A stretch of DNA of 64,000 nucleotides from Mesorhizobium sp. M00.F.Ca.ET.216.01.1.1 (GTDB lineage: Bacteria; Pseudomonadota; Alphaproteobacteria; Rhizobiales; Rhizobiaceae): positions 1 through 64,000 of the forward strand of contig NZ_SADR02000030.1 in the NCBI RefSeq assembly GCF_004010325.2. Direction: 5' to 3'. This document shows, piece by piece, positions 16,021-24,902 of the stretch. Below the pieces are notes generated by a model. That model worked only from the letters and a program-made list of their open reading frames with translations, ran no database searches and was not told the DNA's origin. The number at the start of each line of letters is the position of its first letter. Position 1 is the first letter of the stretch. The position numbers and the translations under genes are program-made.

Positions 16021-17838
16021 ATGGCAAAGAAGCCGTCCGCGCATGCGGTGAAACCCAAACCATGGACCGGGATGGCGACGCATCTTGTCGATGTCGCGAT
16101 GGGGCGCAAGCCTGCCGATCTCGTCATCCGCAACGGACGCTGGGTGAACGTCCATTCAGGCGAGATCATCGCCGGCACCGACATCGCCATCGCCGGTGGC
16201 CGCTTCGCCTATTGCGGGCCGAATGCCGGCCATGCCATCGGCCAGGGCACGAAGGTAGTCGATGCCGGCGGGCGCTACCTGGTGCCGGGCCTGTGCGATG
16301 CGCACATGCATGTCGAGAGCGGCATGGTGACCGTGACGGAGTTCTGCCGCGCGGTGATCCCGCACGGCACCACCTCGATGTTCATCGACCCGCACGAGAT
16401 CGCCAATGTTCTGGGTCTTGCTGGCGTTCGCCTGATGCATGATGAGGCTGTCGCCATGCCCGTCAACGTGCATGTGCAGATGCCGTCCTGCGTACCCTCG
16501 GCGCCGGGGCTGGAGCATGCCGGCGCCGAACTGACGGTCGCCGATGTTGCTGAAGCCATGACATGGGAAAACATCATCGGACTCGGCGAGGTGATGAATT
16601 TTCCCGGCGTCGCCGCCAACGATCCGGTGATGGCGGGCGAGATCGCCGCGACGGTGAAGGCGGGCAAGACCGTCGGCGGGCACTACGCCTCGCGCGATCT
16701 CGGCCTGCCGTTCCATGGCTATGTTGCCGGCGGACCCGAGGACGACCACGAGGGCACGCGCGCCGAGGACGCGATCGCCCGCGTCCGCCAGGGCATGAAG
16801 GCGATGCTGAGACTGGGCTCGGCCTGGTACGACGTCGCCTCGCAGATCAAGGCGGTGACGGAGAGCGGGCTCGACCCGCGCAACTTCATCCTGTGCACCG
16901 ACGACAGCCATTCCGGCACGCTCGTCCACGAAGGCCACATGGACCGGGTGGTCCGGCATGCGATCAGCCAAGGGTTGAAGCCGGTGACGGCGATCCAGAT
17001 GGCAACGCTCAACACCGCCCAGCATTTCAGGCTGGAGCGCGAGATCGGTTCGATCGCGCCTGGACGGCTCGCCGATGTCCTGATCGTCTCCGACCTGGCG
17101 GCAATGACCATCGACGAGGTCTATGGCCGCGGCGTCAGGCTGGCCAAGGGCGGCAAGCTCGACATCGACATTCCGGCCTATGACTACCCGAAGACGGCGA
17201 AGAACACCGTCAAGCTCGGCAAGAAGCTCAAGGCCGGGGATTTCGACATCGTGGCACCAAAGGGCGCCAACGAGGTGCGGGTGCGGGTCATCGGCGTGAT
17301 CGAGAACCAGGCGCCGACGCGGGCGCTGGAGGCCGATCTGGCGGTGGAGGACGGGCTGGTCGCCATGGACCGGCGCAACGACGTCTGCCAGATCGCGCTG
17401 GTCGAGCGCCACAGGGGCACTGGCGGCGTCACCAATGCCTTCGTCTCGGGCTTCGGCTACATGAGCGACTGCGCCATGGCATCGAGCGTGGCACATGATG
17501 CGCATCACATCATCGTCGTCGGCACCAACAAGCAGGACATGGCATTGGCCGTCAACCGGCTGGGCGAGGTCGGCGGCGGCGTGGTGCTGTTTTCCAACGG
17601 CAAGGAACTGGCGCTGGTCGAAATGCCGATCGCCGGGCTGATGTCGGACGAGCGTGCGGAAATCGTTGCCGCCAAGGCGGAGAAACTCACCGAGGCGATG
17701 CGCAAGATGGGTTGTTCGCTGAACAACGCCTACATGCAGCACTCGTTGCTGGCGCTGGTCGTCATCCCGGAATTGAGGATTTCCGATGTCGGCCTGATCG
17801 ACGTGACGACTTTCCAGAAGGTCGGCCTGTTCGTCTAG
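16021..17838 (+). CDS. ade: Adenine deaminase
   Basis: 605 residues of the Ade amidohydrolase family. The metal-binding CDAHMHVESGMVT motif is near residues 98-110, IDPHEIANVLG near 122, FILCTDDSHSGTLV near 296 and LNTAQHFRL near 338; the C-terminal domain (VTNAFVSGFGY, then FSNGKELALVEMPIAGLMS) is also characteristic. It deaminates adenine to hypoxanthine in purine salvage. The start at 16021 has GGAG 8 bases upstream; the frame extends further up but is not conserved-looking. Its 3' end converges on a lipoprotein gene across a palindromic repeat. Confidence 0.92.
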   Translation: MAKKPSAHAVKPKPWTGMATHLVDVAMGRKPADLVIRNGRWVNVHSGEIIAGTDIAIAGGRFAYCGPNAGHAIGQGTKVVDAGGRYLVPGLCDAHMHVESGMVTVTEFCRAVIPHGTTSMFIDPHEIANVLGLAGVRLMHDEAVAMPVNVHVQMPSCVPSAPGLEHAGAELTVADVAEAMTWENIIGLGEVMNFPGVAANDPVMAGEIAATVKAGKTVGGHYASRDLGLPFHGYVAGGPEDDHEGTRAEDAIARVRQGMKAMLRLGSAWYDVASQIKAVTESGLDPRNFILCTDDSHSGTLVHEGHMDRVVRHAISQGLKPVTAIQMATLNTAQHFRLEREIGSIAPGRLADVLIVSDLAAMTIDEVYGRGVRLAKGGKLDIDIPAYDYPKTAKNTVKLGKKLKAGDFDIVAPKGANEVRVRVIGVIENQAPTRALEADLAVEDGLVAMDRRNDVCQIALVERHRGTGGVTNAFVSGFGYMSDCAMASSVAHDAHHIIVVGTNKQDMALAVNRLGEVGGGVVLFSNGKELALVEMPIAGLMSDERAEIVAAKAEKLTEAMRKMGCSLNNAYMQHSLLALVVIPELRISDVGLIDVTTFQKVGLFV

Positions 17839-17869
17839 GGTTGTCGATATTCACGCCATGCCGGCCTGC

Positions 17870-17945
17870 AAGTGGCAGTTTTCTGCGCTTCCGGTGCTCG
17901 CGTACCTTGAGTACGCTCCGCTCCGGTTCTCGAAAACCACCACTT
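17870..17945. repeat. Palindromic intergenic repeat (about 76 bp)
   Basis: AAGTGG-N2-GTTTTC at the left is mirrored by GAAAAC-N2-CCACTT at the right, with inner CCGG/CCGG and GCGTAC/GTACGC arms. It lies between the converging ade and lipoprotein genes, so its RNA would fold into a long hairpin that could end both transcripts. The unit resembles RIME-type repeats of rhizobial genomes (inference). Confidence 0.65.
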
Positions 17946-17995
17946 TCGGCTCGGCCTGACCTGAATCTCGACGACCCCAAATATTCGTCAGCTGC

Positions 17996-19159
17996 TCATC
18001 CGCCGGTGGCGATGGTCAGCACCTTGAACGGCGTGGTGATGACGATCTCGGCAACGGAGCCGACGGCCTTGCCGATACCTTGGCCGAGGTTGTCGAGCTG
18101 CGCCGGGGCTGGCTCATCCGATGCCAGACCGGCCGGGGCGCGCAGCCGGTCGCCGAGCAACTGCACCAGGATCGGATTGTCAGCGAATTTGGCATGGTTG
18201 AGGCGGTCGCTACCTTTCGTCTTGGTCAGATCGACCACCGAGACGCCATAGCTGGCGAGGTCGGCAGCGTCGCCATAGTCGCCGACGCGCGGCTTGTCGC
18301 CGGAGATCAGGGCCGAGAGCTTGAGGGCGCGATCGTCATCTGAAAGCAGGATGGCGAACGGCTTGTCGGGCTTGCCGTAGCGGATCATCTGCTTCTTGAA
18401 CACGTCGACGTCGATGTCCGGCGAGGCAAGGATGACGTAGCCGAGCTTGTCGCCGAGATCGCGGTCGCCGGTGATGGCAAGCTGGCGCAGCGCCTCCATC
18501 GTCACCCAGGTTCCCATCGAGTGGGCAATGATGTCGATGCTCTTGGCGCGTGTCTTGGCGAGCATGCGCAGCGTCGCCTCGAGGTCGTCGCGCGCAGCGT
18601 TGGCGCTTTCCTTGTCGTAGATGTAGCCGGTTGTCTTGCCGCTCGATGCCCATGAGAACAGCACCGGCGTGCCGGGATATTTCGTGTCGTGCGCGATCTG
18701 CGTCAGCCGGTAGATGCCGTCGTCGAAACCGTTGTTGAAGCCGTGCACGAAAACCAGGGCACGGTCGCCGCGCATGGCGATATCGGCGCCGACCGCCTTG
18801 GCGAATTGCGGCGCATCTTTGTAGAAGGTGACGTCCTTCGCCGTGAAATCCTTGGCTGGATTGCTGTTGGCGGACCCCTTGACCCGCTCGATGGCGCCTA
18901 CCTGGTGGACCTTCGGCACGGTCACGTCGACACGGGCGTAGCTGGTGGTCGGCGAGCGATCGCCGTCGAACACTTGGCGCGGGTCTTTGATTGCCTTTTG
19001 CCGGGTGGTGGCGACGAAGATCTCATGCGTGGCCGCGATGTCGGAGGCAGGCGCTGCGATCGTCGTCTTGCTGAGGAGGTCGTGTGTGTTCTGACCGGCG
19101 CAGCCCGTGACACCGAATGCAAACCCGACGACGAGGAGGGTCTTCGAACGTACGATCAC
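17996..19159 (-). CDS. Lipoprotein alpha/beta-hydrolase, DUF900 family (copy 1)
   Basis: 387 residues starting at GTG with GGGAG 8 bases upstream. The N-terminus is a lipoprotein signal with lipobox VTGC (Cys about 20). The hydrolase domain shows FVHGFNNGFDDGIYRL, the nucleophile elbow IIAHSMGTWVTMEALRQL, and a late Asp (ASPDIDVDVF) and His (DRLNHAKFADN). DUF900 proteins are esterase-like enzymes of unknown substrate; this one would be anchored in the envelope. A paralogue, about 60 percent alike by eye, follows upstream at 19401-20474; the C-terminal 30 residues (GIGKAVGSVAEIVITTPFK) are unique to this copy. Confidence 0.85.
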   Translation of the reverse strand: MIVRSKTLLVVGFAFGVTGCAGQNTHDLLSKTTIAAPASDIAATHEIFVATTRQKAIKDPRQVFDGDRSPTTSYARVDVTVPKVHQVGAIERVKGSANSNPAKDFTAKDVTFYKDAPQFAKAVGADIAMRGDRALVFVHGFNNGFDDGIYRLTQIAHDTKYPGTPVLFSWASSGKTTGYIYDKESANAARDDLEATLRMLAKTRAKSIDIIAHSMGTWVTMEALRQLAITGDRDLGDKLGYVILASPDIDVDVFKKQMIRYGKPDKPFAILLSDDDRALKLSALISGDKPRVGDYGDAADLASYGVSVVDLTKTKGSDRLNHAKFADNPILVQLLGDRLRAPAGLASDEPAPAQLDNLGQGIGKAVGSVAEIVITTPFKVLTIATGG

Positions 19160-19178
19160 GCGGGCTCCCGCAGCGCGT

Positions 19179-19275
19179 GACCCCGAAATCGGGATCGATT
19201 TCCGGAAAGGATCATGCGCAGAGTCAAAGTGCTACAGCGTCCTTTGCGCGTCCAAGAGGACGCGCGGCGCTGTAG
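19179..19275. repeat. Dispersed palindromic intergenic repeat, copy B
   Basis: Same plan as the element at 4511-4616: CCCGAAATCGGGATCGATTT hairpin region, then an outer CTACAGCG/CGCTGTAG stem (19232-19239 and 19268-19275) around GCGCGTCC-AAGA-GGACGCGC (19246-19265). It lies upstream of the first DUF900 lipoprotein gene, between the two paralogues. Confidence 0.75.
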
Positions 19276-19400
19276 GGACGTCAACCTCGTGACGTCGCAG
19301 GACATTTTCGATAAAGCCAGAGGCCGGTCGGGTCCAGTTGAAAGTGATCCGATGGTGCGGCAATCGTGAACATGCACCGCGAAAGCCAGCGGAACGCACC

Positions 19401-20474
19401 TTATTGCCCGAGCAGGGTGATGCGGTCGGTCACGTCGCGGTCACTGGCAAAACCATCATCCTCGCGCAATCGCTGGCCGATCATCTTCACCAGCTCAGGG
19501 TTGTCGGCGAATTTGGTGTGGTTGAACCTGTCCGATCCCTTGACGCTGGAGAGGTCGACGACCGTCACGCCATAGGTCGCGAGGTCGGACGCGTCCTTGT
19601 AGTCGCCGACGCGTGGCCGCGAGCCGGCGATCAGGCCGGAGAGCCGCAGCGCCCGGTCATCGTCGGACAGCAGCAGGATGAACGGCTTGTCCGGCTTGCC
19701 GTAGCGGCGCATCTGGCTCTTGAACACGTCGACATCGATGTCGGGCGAGGCCAGCACCACGTCGCCGAGCCTGCCGCCGAGATCGCGGTCGCCGGTGATG
19801 GCGAGCTGGCGCAGCGCCTCCATGGTAACCCAGGTTCCGAGCGAATGGGCGACGATGTCGATGCGCCGGGCGCCGGTCTGCGCCAGCATCCTCAGCGTCA
19901 CTTCCAATTGGTCGCGGGCGGCGCTGGCGCTTTCCTTGTCGTAGACATAGTCGGTGGTCTTGGCGCCGGAGGCCCAGGAAAACAGCACCGGCGTGCCCGG
20001 ATAACCGGAATCATGGGCGATCTGGGTGAGGCGATAGACGGCGTCGTCGAAGCCGGTGTTATAGCCATGGACGAAGACCATGACACGGCCGCCGCGCGCG
20101 GCGATGTCGGCACTGAGCGCGCTGGAGAATTTCGGCGCGGTGTCGTAGCCGACGACTTCGGAGGCCATGAAATACTTGGCCGGGTCATTCGACTTGCCTC
20201 GCGAACGCCGCTCGATCTGGCCGGTCTTGTGGATGCCCGGAACGGTGACGTTGACGCGGGCATAGTTCAGCGTCGCAGAGCGTTCGCCGTCGAACACCTT
20301 GTTGGGGTCGTCCGAGCGCTTGCGCGTGGTGGCGATGAAGACGCTGTGGTTGCCGGCGATTTCCGTCACCGGCACGGACATCATGGCGCTACCGAGCAGT
20401 TCCTCGGTTTGGCGGCCGCCACAGCCGGCGACCAGCAAGGCAAGGGCAAGGATGCAAATCTTCTTCAACGTCAC
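19401..20474 (-). CDS. Lipoprotein alpha/beta-hydrolase, DUF900 family (copy 2)
   Basis: 357 residues, GTG start, lipobox VAGC (Cys about 18). It keeps the same catalytic signatures as its neighbour: FVHGYNTGFDDAVYRL, IVAHSLGTWVTMEALRQL, ASPDIDVDVF and DRFNHTKFADN. Long stretches are identical between the two proteins (for example RQLAITGDRDLG), so the pair arose by tandem duplication. It ends shortly after the shared domain (DRITLLGQ) and lacks the tail of copy 1. Envelope esterase of unknown substrate. Confidence 0.85.
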   Translation of the reverse strand: MTLKKICILALALLVAGCGGRQTEELLGSAMMSVPVTEIAGNHSVFIATTRKRSDDPNKVFDGERSATLNYARVNVTVPGIHKTGQIERRSRGKSNDPAKYFMASEVVGYDTAPKFSSALSADIAARGGRVMVFVHGYNTGFDDAVYRLTQIAHDSGYPGTPVLFSWASGAKTTDYVYDKESASAARDQLEVTLRMLAQTGARRIDIVAHSLGTWVTMEALRQLAITGDRDLGGRLGDVVLASPDIDVDVFKSQMRRYGKPDKPFILLLSDDDRALRLSGLIAGSRPRVGDYKDASDLATYGVTVVDLSSVKGSDRFNHTKFADNPELVKMIGQRLREDDGFASDRDVTDRITLLGQ

Positions 20475-20856
20475 TTAGAAATTCCACTCCGGCCGAAAGG
20501 CCATCCACCTCCGCAGACCCTCCCGGACAGCCGAAGTGCGGCGGAAGTAAGTCGTGTCCAGTCGAATTTGATCAGCGCCGGCCAACAGCCATCGCACTGT
20601 TGCGCGAAAGCCAGAACCGGCATGGGGGCATGAGAGAGCCTTGGATGCCATAAGCCACGGTGATCGGGCGCGACGCGCTTGATGACGTCGGGGCGAGGCT
20701 CGGCTCTGGCCGGACAGTGGCTTCGCGAGGCCGGACATGCAATAGGCGGGGATCAAACTCGCGTAGCGTGTGCTAGCTTCACGACCATCGCGTCGCGGCA
20801 AACCAATCGCGCGCTGCGTAGTCCACAGACGACATGCGATCCGGGGTTATCTTGCC
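20475..20856. other. Intergenic stretch between DUF900 copy 2 and ilvA
   Basis: About 380 bases between divergent genes. No RNA gene, terminator or convincing small frame was recognised. It must hold both promoters, but none stands out. A short segment near 20551-20610 loosely resembles 19331-19390 upstream of copy 1, which could be a relic of the tandem duplication. Confidence 0.35.
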
Positions 20857-22113
20857 ATGAACAGTTTCTCTTCCCGCGTCGCGGCAGCCGCTTCGGCTAT
20901 CCGCCAGATCTTTCCGGAAACGCCACTGCAGGAAAACGATTATCTGTCGAAGAAGACCGGCGCGCGGGTGCTGTTGAAGCGCGAGGATCTGACCCCGGTG
21001 CGCTCCTACAAGATCAGGGGCGCGTTCACCTTTTTCCGCAAGGCGCTCGCCGCCGGCAACGACGCCGAGCTGTTCGTCTGCGCCTCGGCCGGCAACCATG
21101 CGCAAGGCTTTGCCTTCGTCTGCCGCCATTTTGGCAAGAAGGGCGTGGTGTTCATGCCGGTGACCACGCCGCAGCAGAAGATCGACAAGACTCGGCTGTT
21201 CGGCGGTGAATTCGTCGAGATCAGGCGGGTCGGCGACTTTTTCGACGACTGCTACCGCGCCGCCTTCGAATTCACCGAAAGTGCTGGCGCGCATATGGTG
21301 CCGCCTTTCGACCACAAGGATATCATCGAGGGCCAGGCGACCGTGGCCTATGAGATCGCTGAACAGATGCCGGGTGGGCGCATGCCCGATATCATCATGC
21401 TGCCTGTTGGCGGCGGTGGTCTGGCCGCTGGCGTCACCCATTATTTTGCCGACCAGCGCCGCGAGACGCGCTTCGTCTTCTGCGAGCCAGCCGGCGCGCC
21501 GAGCCTGAGCGAGAGCCTCGCCAGCGGAAAGCGGGTCAGGCTCGCCAAGGTCGACAATTTCGTCGATGGCGCCGCGGTGGCCGAGATCGGCCGCGAGCCG
21601 TTGCGGTACCTAAGGGAATTTGCCGCCGAGGCGGTGCGGCTGATTCCGGAAAACCGGCTCTGCGCGACCATGATCGAGATGCTCAATGTCGAAGGGGTGG
21701 TGCTGGAGCCGGCGGGTGCTCTGGCGGTCGACGCGCTGAAGGATTTTTCGAAGAAGGAAATCAGGGGCAAGACCGTCGTCGCGGTGGTCTCGGGCGGCAA
21801 TTTCGATTTCGAGCGGCTGCCGGACGTGAAGGAAAGGGCGCTGCGCTTCGAGGGGCTGAAGAAATACTTCATCATCCGTTTTCCGCAGCGGCCGGGCGCG
21901 CTGCGCGATTTCCTCGAACTGCTGGGACCTGACGACGACATTGCCCGTTTCGAATACCTGAAGAAATCGGCGCGCAATTTCGGTTCGGTGCTGATCGGCA
22001 TCGAAACCAAGGACCGCCGTAATTTCGACTTGCTCAAGGCGAATTTCGAGGCCGAAAGTGTTCAGTACCAGGACATTACCGACAACGAGACGCTGGCCGG
22101 GTTCATCATATGA
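20857..22113 (+). CDS. ilvA: Threonine ammonia-lyase (threonine dehydratase)
   Basis: 418 residues. The PLP-binding lysine lies in LTPVRSYKIRGAFTFFRKAL (about residue 53), the glycine loop is LPVGGGGLAAGV (about 189) and GNHAQGFAFV is near 88. A C-terminal regulatory ACT-like domain (FIIRFPQRPGALRDFLELLG, about 330-415) is present as a single copy, the shorter biosynthetic form. It converts threonine to 2-oxobutanoate for isoleucine synthesis and would be feedback-controlled through the C-terminal domain. The ATG is followed by a typical family start. Confidence 0.92.
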   Translation: MNSFSSRVAAAASAIRQIFPETPLQENDYLSKKTGARVLLKREDLTPVRSYKIRGAFTFFRKALAAGNDAELFVCASAGNHAQGFAFVCRHFGKKGVVFMPVTTPQQKIDKTRLFGGEFVEIRRVGDFFDDCYRAAFEFTESAGAHMVPPFDHKDIIEGQATVAYEIAEQMPGGRMPDIIMLPVGGGGLAAGVTHYFADQRRETRFVFCEPAGAPSLSESLASGKRVRLAKVDNFVDGAAVAEIGREPLRYLREFAAEAVRLIPENRLCATMIEMLNVEGVVLEPAGALAVDALKDFSKKEIRGKTVVAVVSGGNFDFERLPDVKERALRFEGLKKYFIIRFPQRPGALRDFLELLGPDDDIARFEYLKKSARNFGSVLIGIETKDRRNFDLLKANFEAESVQYQDITDNETLAGFII

Positions 22114-22670
22114 GCGATCAGGGGACAGTCTTCGTGGCACTGTTTTCCGGCATCAATGTCGGCGGCAACCGCGTCGTCAAGATGGCGGAGCTGAGGTCGT
22201 TCTTCGAGGGACTCGGCTTTTCCGATGTCGCCACCTATGTGCAGAGCGGCAACACCGTTTTCCGGTCACAAAAGGGCGATGCCGCCACGCTCACGAAAAT
22301 GATCGAGGCGGCCTTCGAGAAGCGCTGGGGGTTCTATTCGCGCATCATGGTGCGCGATCTCGGCTGGTTCGAGCGGCTGGTGACGGAAAATCCCTATCCG
22401 GAAATCGCTGGAGAGCCGACGAAGCTGCACGCCTATGCATTGGAGCGCGAGCCGACCAGTGAGGAGATCGCGCGGCTGGCCGAAAAATGCACCGGTCCCG
22501 AACGGTTCGAGGTCAAGGGCGACGTGCTTTACCTGCACGCACCGGAGGGGATCGGCAAGTCGGTGTTTGCGAATCTTATCCCGCGCACACTGAAAGTCCC
22601 CGGGACGGCGCGCAACTGGCGCACGGTGCTGACGCTGCTGGAGATGGCCGGTCAGGCCGGGGGCAGATAG
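22110..22670 (+). CDS. DUF1697 protein
   Basis: 186 residues of the DUF1697 family: FVALFSGINVGGNRVVKMAE, then LGFSDVATYVQSGNTVF and a C-terminal RTLKVPGTARNWRTVLTLLE are the conserved blocks. The family has no established function. Its ATG overlaps the ilvA stop (ATGA), so it is translationally coupled to threonine dehydratase, a link that does not by itself define its role. Confidence 0.88.
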   Translation: MSDQGTVFVALFSGINVGGNRVVKMAELRSFFEGLGFSDVATYVQSGNTVFRSQKGDAATLTKMIEAAFEKRWGFYSRIMVRDLGWFERLVTENPYPEIAGEPTKLHAYALEREPTSEEIARLAEKCTGPERFEVKGDVLYLHAPEGIGKSVFANLIPRTLKVPGTARNWRTVLTLLEMAGQAGGR

Positions 22671-22679
22671 CCGCTTAGT

Positions 22680-22973
22680 TTACGCCGCCGGAGCGCGTTT
22701 CCAATCGAATGCCAGCTCTTCGCGGAAGGCGAAGCGTTTGATGTGGTCGGCGACGACCGTTTCCAGGCGCTCGAGCGAGCCGGTTTCGTCGGCAGTCACC
22801 GCGATGTGGAGGGCTGACGCATCGGCGTCCAGAACCGTGCGGCCCAGCGAGAGATCGATCGCGCCATGGGTCGGGTCGAACTCGACCGGAAATTTGTGCG
22901 CCCAGTGCTTGCAAAGCTGCTGCAGGTAACGGCTGGCATGCTCGGTCACGACATCGACGTGGCTGGTCGGCAT
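22680..22973 (-). CDS. DUF2218 protein
   Basis: 97 residues matching DUF2218: ASRYLQQLCKHWAHKFPVEF, then GAIDLSLGRTVLDADASALH and a C-terminal HIKRFAFREELAFDWKR. Small bacterial proteins of unknown function, often near iron uptake genes, though none is seen here. A strong AGGAGG lies 8 bases upstream of the ATG, which fixes this start. Confidence 0.85.
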   Translation of the reverse strand: MPTSHVDVVTEHASRYLQQLCKHWAHKFPVEFDPTHGAIDLSLGRTVLDADASALHIAVTADETGSLERLETVVADHIKRFAFREELAFDWKRAPAA

Positions 22974-23082
22974 GAATGGTCCTCCTGGGGCAAGCGGGCT
23001 CAGCCGAACAGATAGGCACCGTCTTGCGGAACGGCAAAGCCGCCGGACGTGTCCGCACGGCAATATCCGATGGCGTGATCGG

Positions 23083-23523
23083 CTACCAGCTTCCGGTGTT
23101 CGGCATCGAGGCCCAGGGCTCGGCCTTGGCCTTGGCCGGGCCTTTCTGCAAAAGCTCGATCGAGATGCCGTCCGGCGACCTGACGAAGGCCATGTTGCCA
23201 TCGCGCGGCGGCCGGTTGATGGTGACGCCGTTATCCATCAGCCGCTGGCAGGTGGCGTAGATGTCGTCGACTTCGTAAGCAAGATGGCCGAAATTGCGGC
23301 CGCCCTTGTAATCTTCCGGATCCCAATTGTAGGTCAGCTCGATCAGCGGCGCCTTGTTGGTGGTGCCGCTTTGCTCGTCCTCGGGCGCGGCGAGGAAGAT
23401 CAGCGTGTAGCGGCCCTGTTCGCTTTCATGGCGGCGCACTTCCTTGAGGCCAAGCTTGTTGCAGTAGAAATCGAGCGAAGCATCGATGTCGGCGATGCGG
23501 ACCATGGTGTGGAGATAGCGCAT
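23083..23523 (-). CDS. gloA: Lactoylglutathione lyase (glyoxalase I)
   Basis: 146-residue VOC-fold protein. YLHTMVRIADIDASLDFYCN, RYTLIFLAAPEDE, PLIELTYNWDPEDY and GRNFGHLAYEVDDIY followed by FVRSPDGISIELLQKG match GloA, including the His and Glu metal ligands (HTMVRI, IELTYN, GHLAYEV, ISIELL). It converts the methylglyoxal-glutathione hemithioacetal to S-lactoylglutathione. GAGGAAA lies just upstream of the ATG. Confidence 0.9.
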   Translation of the reverse strand: MRYLHTMVRIADIDASLDFYCNKLGLKEVRRHESEQGRYTLIFLAAPEDEQSGTTNKAPLIELTYNWDPEDYKGGRNFGHLAYEVDDIYATCQRLMDNGVTINRPPRDGNMAFVRSPDGISIELLQKGPAKAKAEPWASMPNTGSW

Positions 23524-23750
23524 GTGATTTCCTCGAGATGTTGCGTTGCGGCGGAACATAGGGGCCACCCGGCCAAAGGGCAATCGCCGGCACTCGGTCG
23601 CCAGTTGGCTCGCGCCGGCAAACAAGAAAATCGGTATTCCTGCATTGAACCGTGAAAAAAGGCACGTCAGGTCTTGCACACACCGGAAGCCGCAGTGTTA
23701 ATCTGATGTCAAGAATCAGTAGCGGTGTTCTTGAAAAAGGGGGCATTCTT

Positions 23751-24347
23751 ATGGGGGAAAAGGCCTCTTTCATGGGGCGGGACGAAAGCCTTGACGACGC
23801 CTTGAAACGAGATGGTGGCGGCGATCCCGCCGATCTCGTCGAAATTGCCGGCGCCATCAAATGGTTCGATGTGGCCAAGGGCTACGGTTTCATTCTTCCG
23901 GACGACGGCTCCTCGGGCGACATTCTCCTCCATGTGACATGTCTTCGAAAAGATGGCTTCCAGACCGCATTGGAAGGTGCGCGCGTCGTCTGCCTCGTCA
24001 AACAGGGTGAGCGCGGACTGCAGGCGTTCCGTGTGCTCTCCATGGATACCTCCACAGCGATCCATCCGGCAGAGATGCAGGAACAGCGAACCCACGTTTC
24101 GGTGACGCCGGAAAGCGGCCTCGAACGGGCGCTGGTAAAATGGTTCAACCGCACCAAGGGGTTCGGCTTCCTGACCCGGGGCGAGGGCACCGAGGATATT
24201 TTCGTCCACATGGAGACGCTGCGCCGCTACGGCATCACCGAGCTCAGGCCCGGTCAGGTGGTGCTGGTTCGCTTCGGTCGCGGCGACAAAGGCCTTATGG
24301 CTGCCGAAATTCACCCCGATATGGGCACCTTGCCGGTTTCGCATTAG
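23751..24347 (+). CDS. Twin cold-shock-domain protein
   Basis: 198 residues with two cold-shock domains: the first has KWFDVAKGYGFILPDDG and GDILLHVTCL (about 32-60), the second KWFNRTKGFGFLTRGEG and EDIFVHMETL (about 127-155), giving RNP1-like KGYGFI/KGFGFL and RNP2-like DILLHV/DIFVHM. A linker of about 40 residues separates them. Such proteins bind single-stranded RNA or DNA. ATG at 23751 is preceded by a GGGGG stretch; longer starts (ATG 23706, GTG 23652) lack a ribosome site. Confidence 0.85.
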   Translation: MGEKASFMGRDESLDDALKRDGGGDPADLVEIAGAIKWFDVAKGYGFILPDDGSSGDILLHVTCLRKDGFQTALEGARVVCLVKQGERGLQAFRVLSMDTSTAIHPAEMQEQRTHVSVTPESGLERALVKWFNRTKGFGFLTRGEGTEDIFVHMETLRRYGITELRPGQVVLVRFGRGDKGLMAAEIHPDMGTLPVSH

Positions 24348-24369
24348 GGCGACCGGCCGAGGACTTCCA

Positions 24370-24882
24370 ATGGTTCACAGGAGCTGGCTGACAGCGGGGG
24401 CGATCTGCGCCGCGATGGCCTTCGTCGTCGCCACGGGCGCCTATTTCTATTCGCAGGGACCGAGTTCGGCGGACAGCCGGGCTATGATCCTGCCGGTCGA
24501 TCCGACGCCGCTGGTCGCTGTGACGAAATCCGGCGAGCGCCCGTTTTCCATCGAAGTCGCAGATACTTCCGCCGAGCGCGAGGCCGGATTGATGTTTCGC
24601 GAGGAGATGGCCGACGATCACGGCATGCTGTTCGTGTTCGACGCCGAGCAGGAGGTAAACTTCTGGATGAAGAATACGCCGATGCCGCTCGACCTCATCT
24701 TCGCCGGCCAGGACGGCAGAATCCGCGCGATCAAGCAAGGTGAGCCGCAATCCGAGGCGATAATCTCGCCCGGCGAGCCGGTGCGTTTCGTGCTCGAGCT
24801 GAAGGCGGGTACCGCCGCCAAGGATGGCATCAGGGATGGCGACCTGTTGCGCCATCCGGCAATCGGCACTGCGCCGAACTGA
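24370..24882 (+). CDS. DUF192 protein, membrane-anchored or secreted
   Basis: 170 residues. An N-terminal hydrophobic segment (AGAICAAMAFVVATGAYFY) is a signal anchor or uncleaved signal peptide. The DUF192 domain follows: FSIEVADTSAEREAGLMFRE, HGMLFVFDAEQEVNFWMKNT and PMPLDLIFAGQDGRI. The family is widespread and of unknown function. It starts 22 bases after the twin cold-shock gene and may share its transcript. Confidence 0.85.
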   Translation: MVHRSWLTAGAICAAMAFVVATGAYFYSQGPSSADSRAMILPVDPTPLVAVTKSGERPFSIEVADTSAEREAGLMFREEMADDHGMLFVFDAEQEVNFWMKNTPMPLDLIFAGQDGRIRAIKQGEPQSEAIISPGEPVRFVLELKAGTAAKDGIRDGDLLRHPAIGTAPN

Positions 24883-24902
24883 ACGCGCAGGATCCGTCGC
24901 AG

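Noticed and set aside
19331..20610. Loose similarity between 19331-19390 and 20551-20610 upstream of the two DUF900 genes
   Set aside because: Only short matching blocks by eye; might be a duplication relic but not strong enough to report as a repeat.
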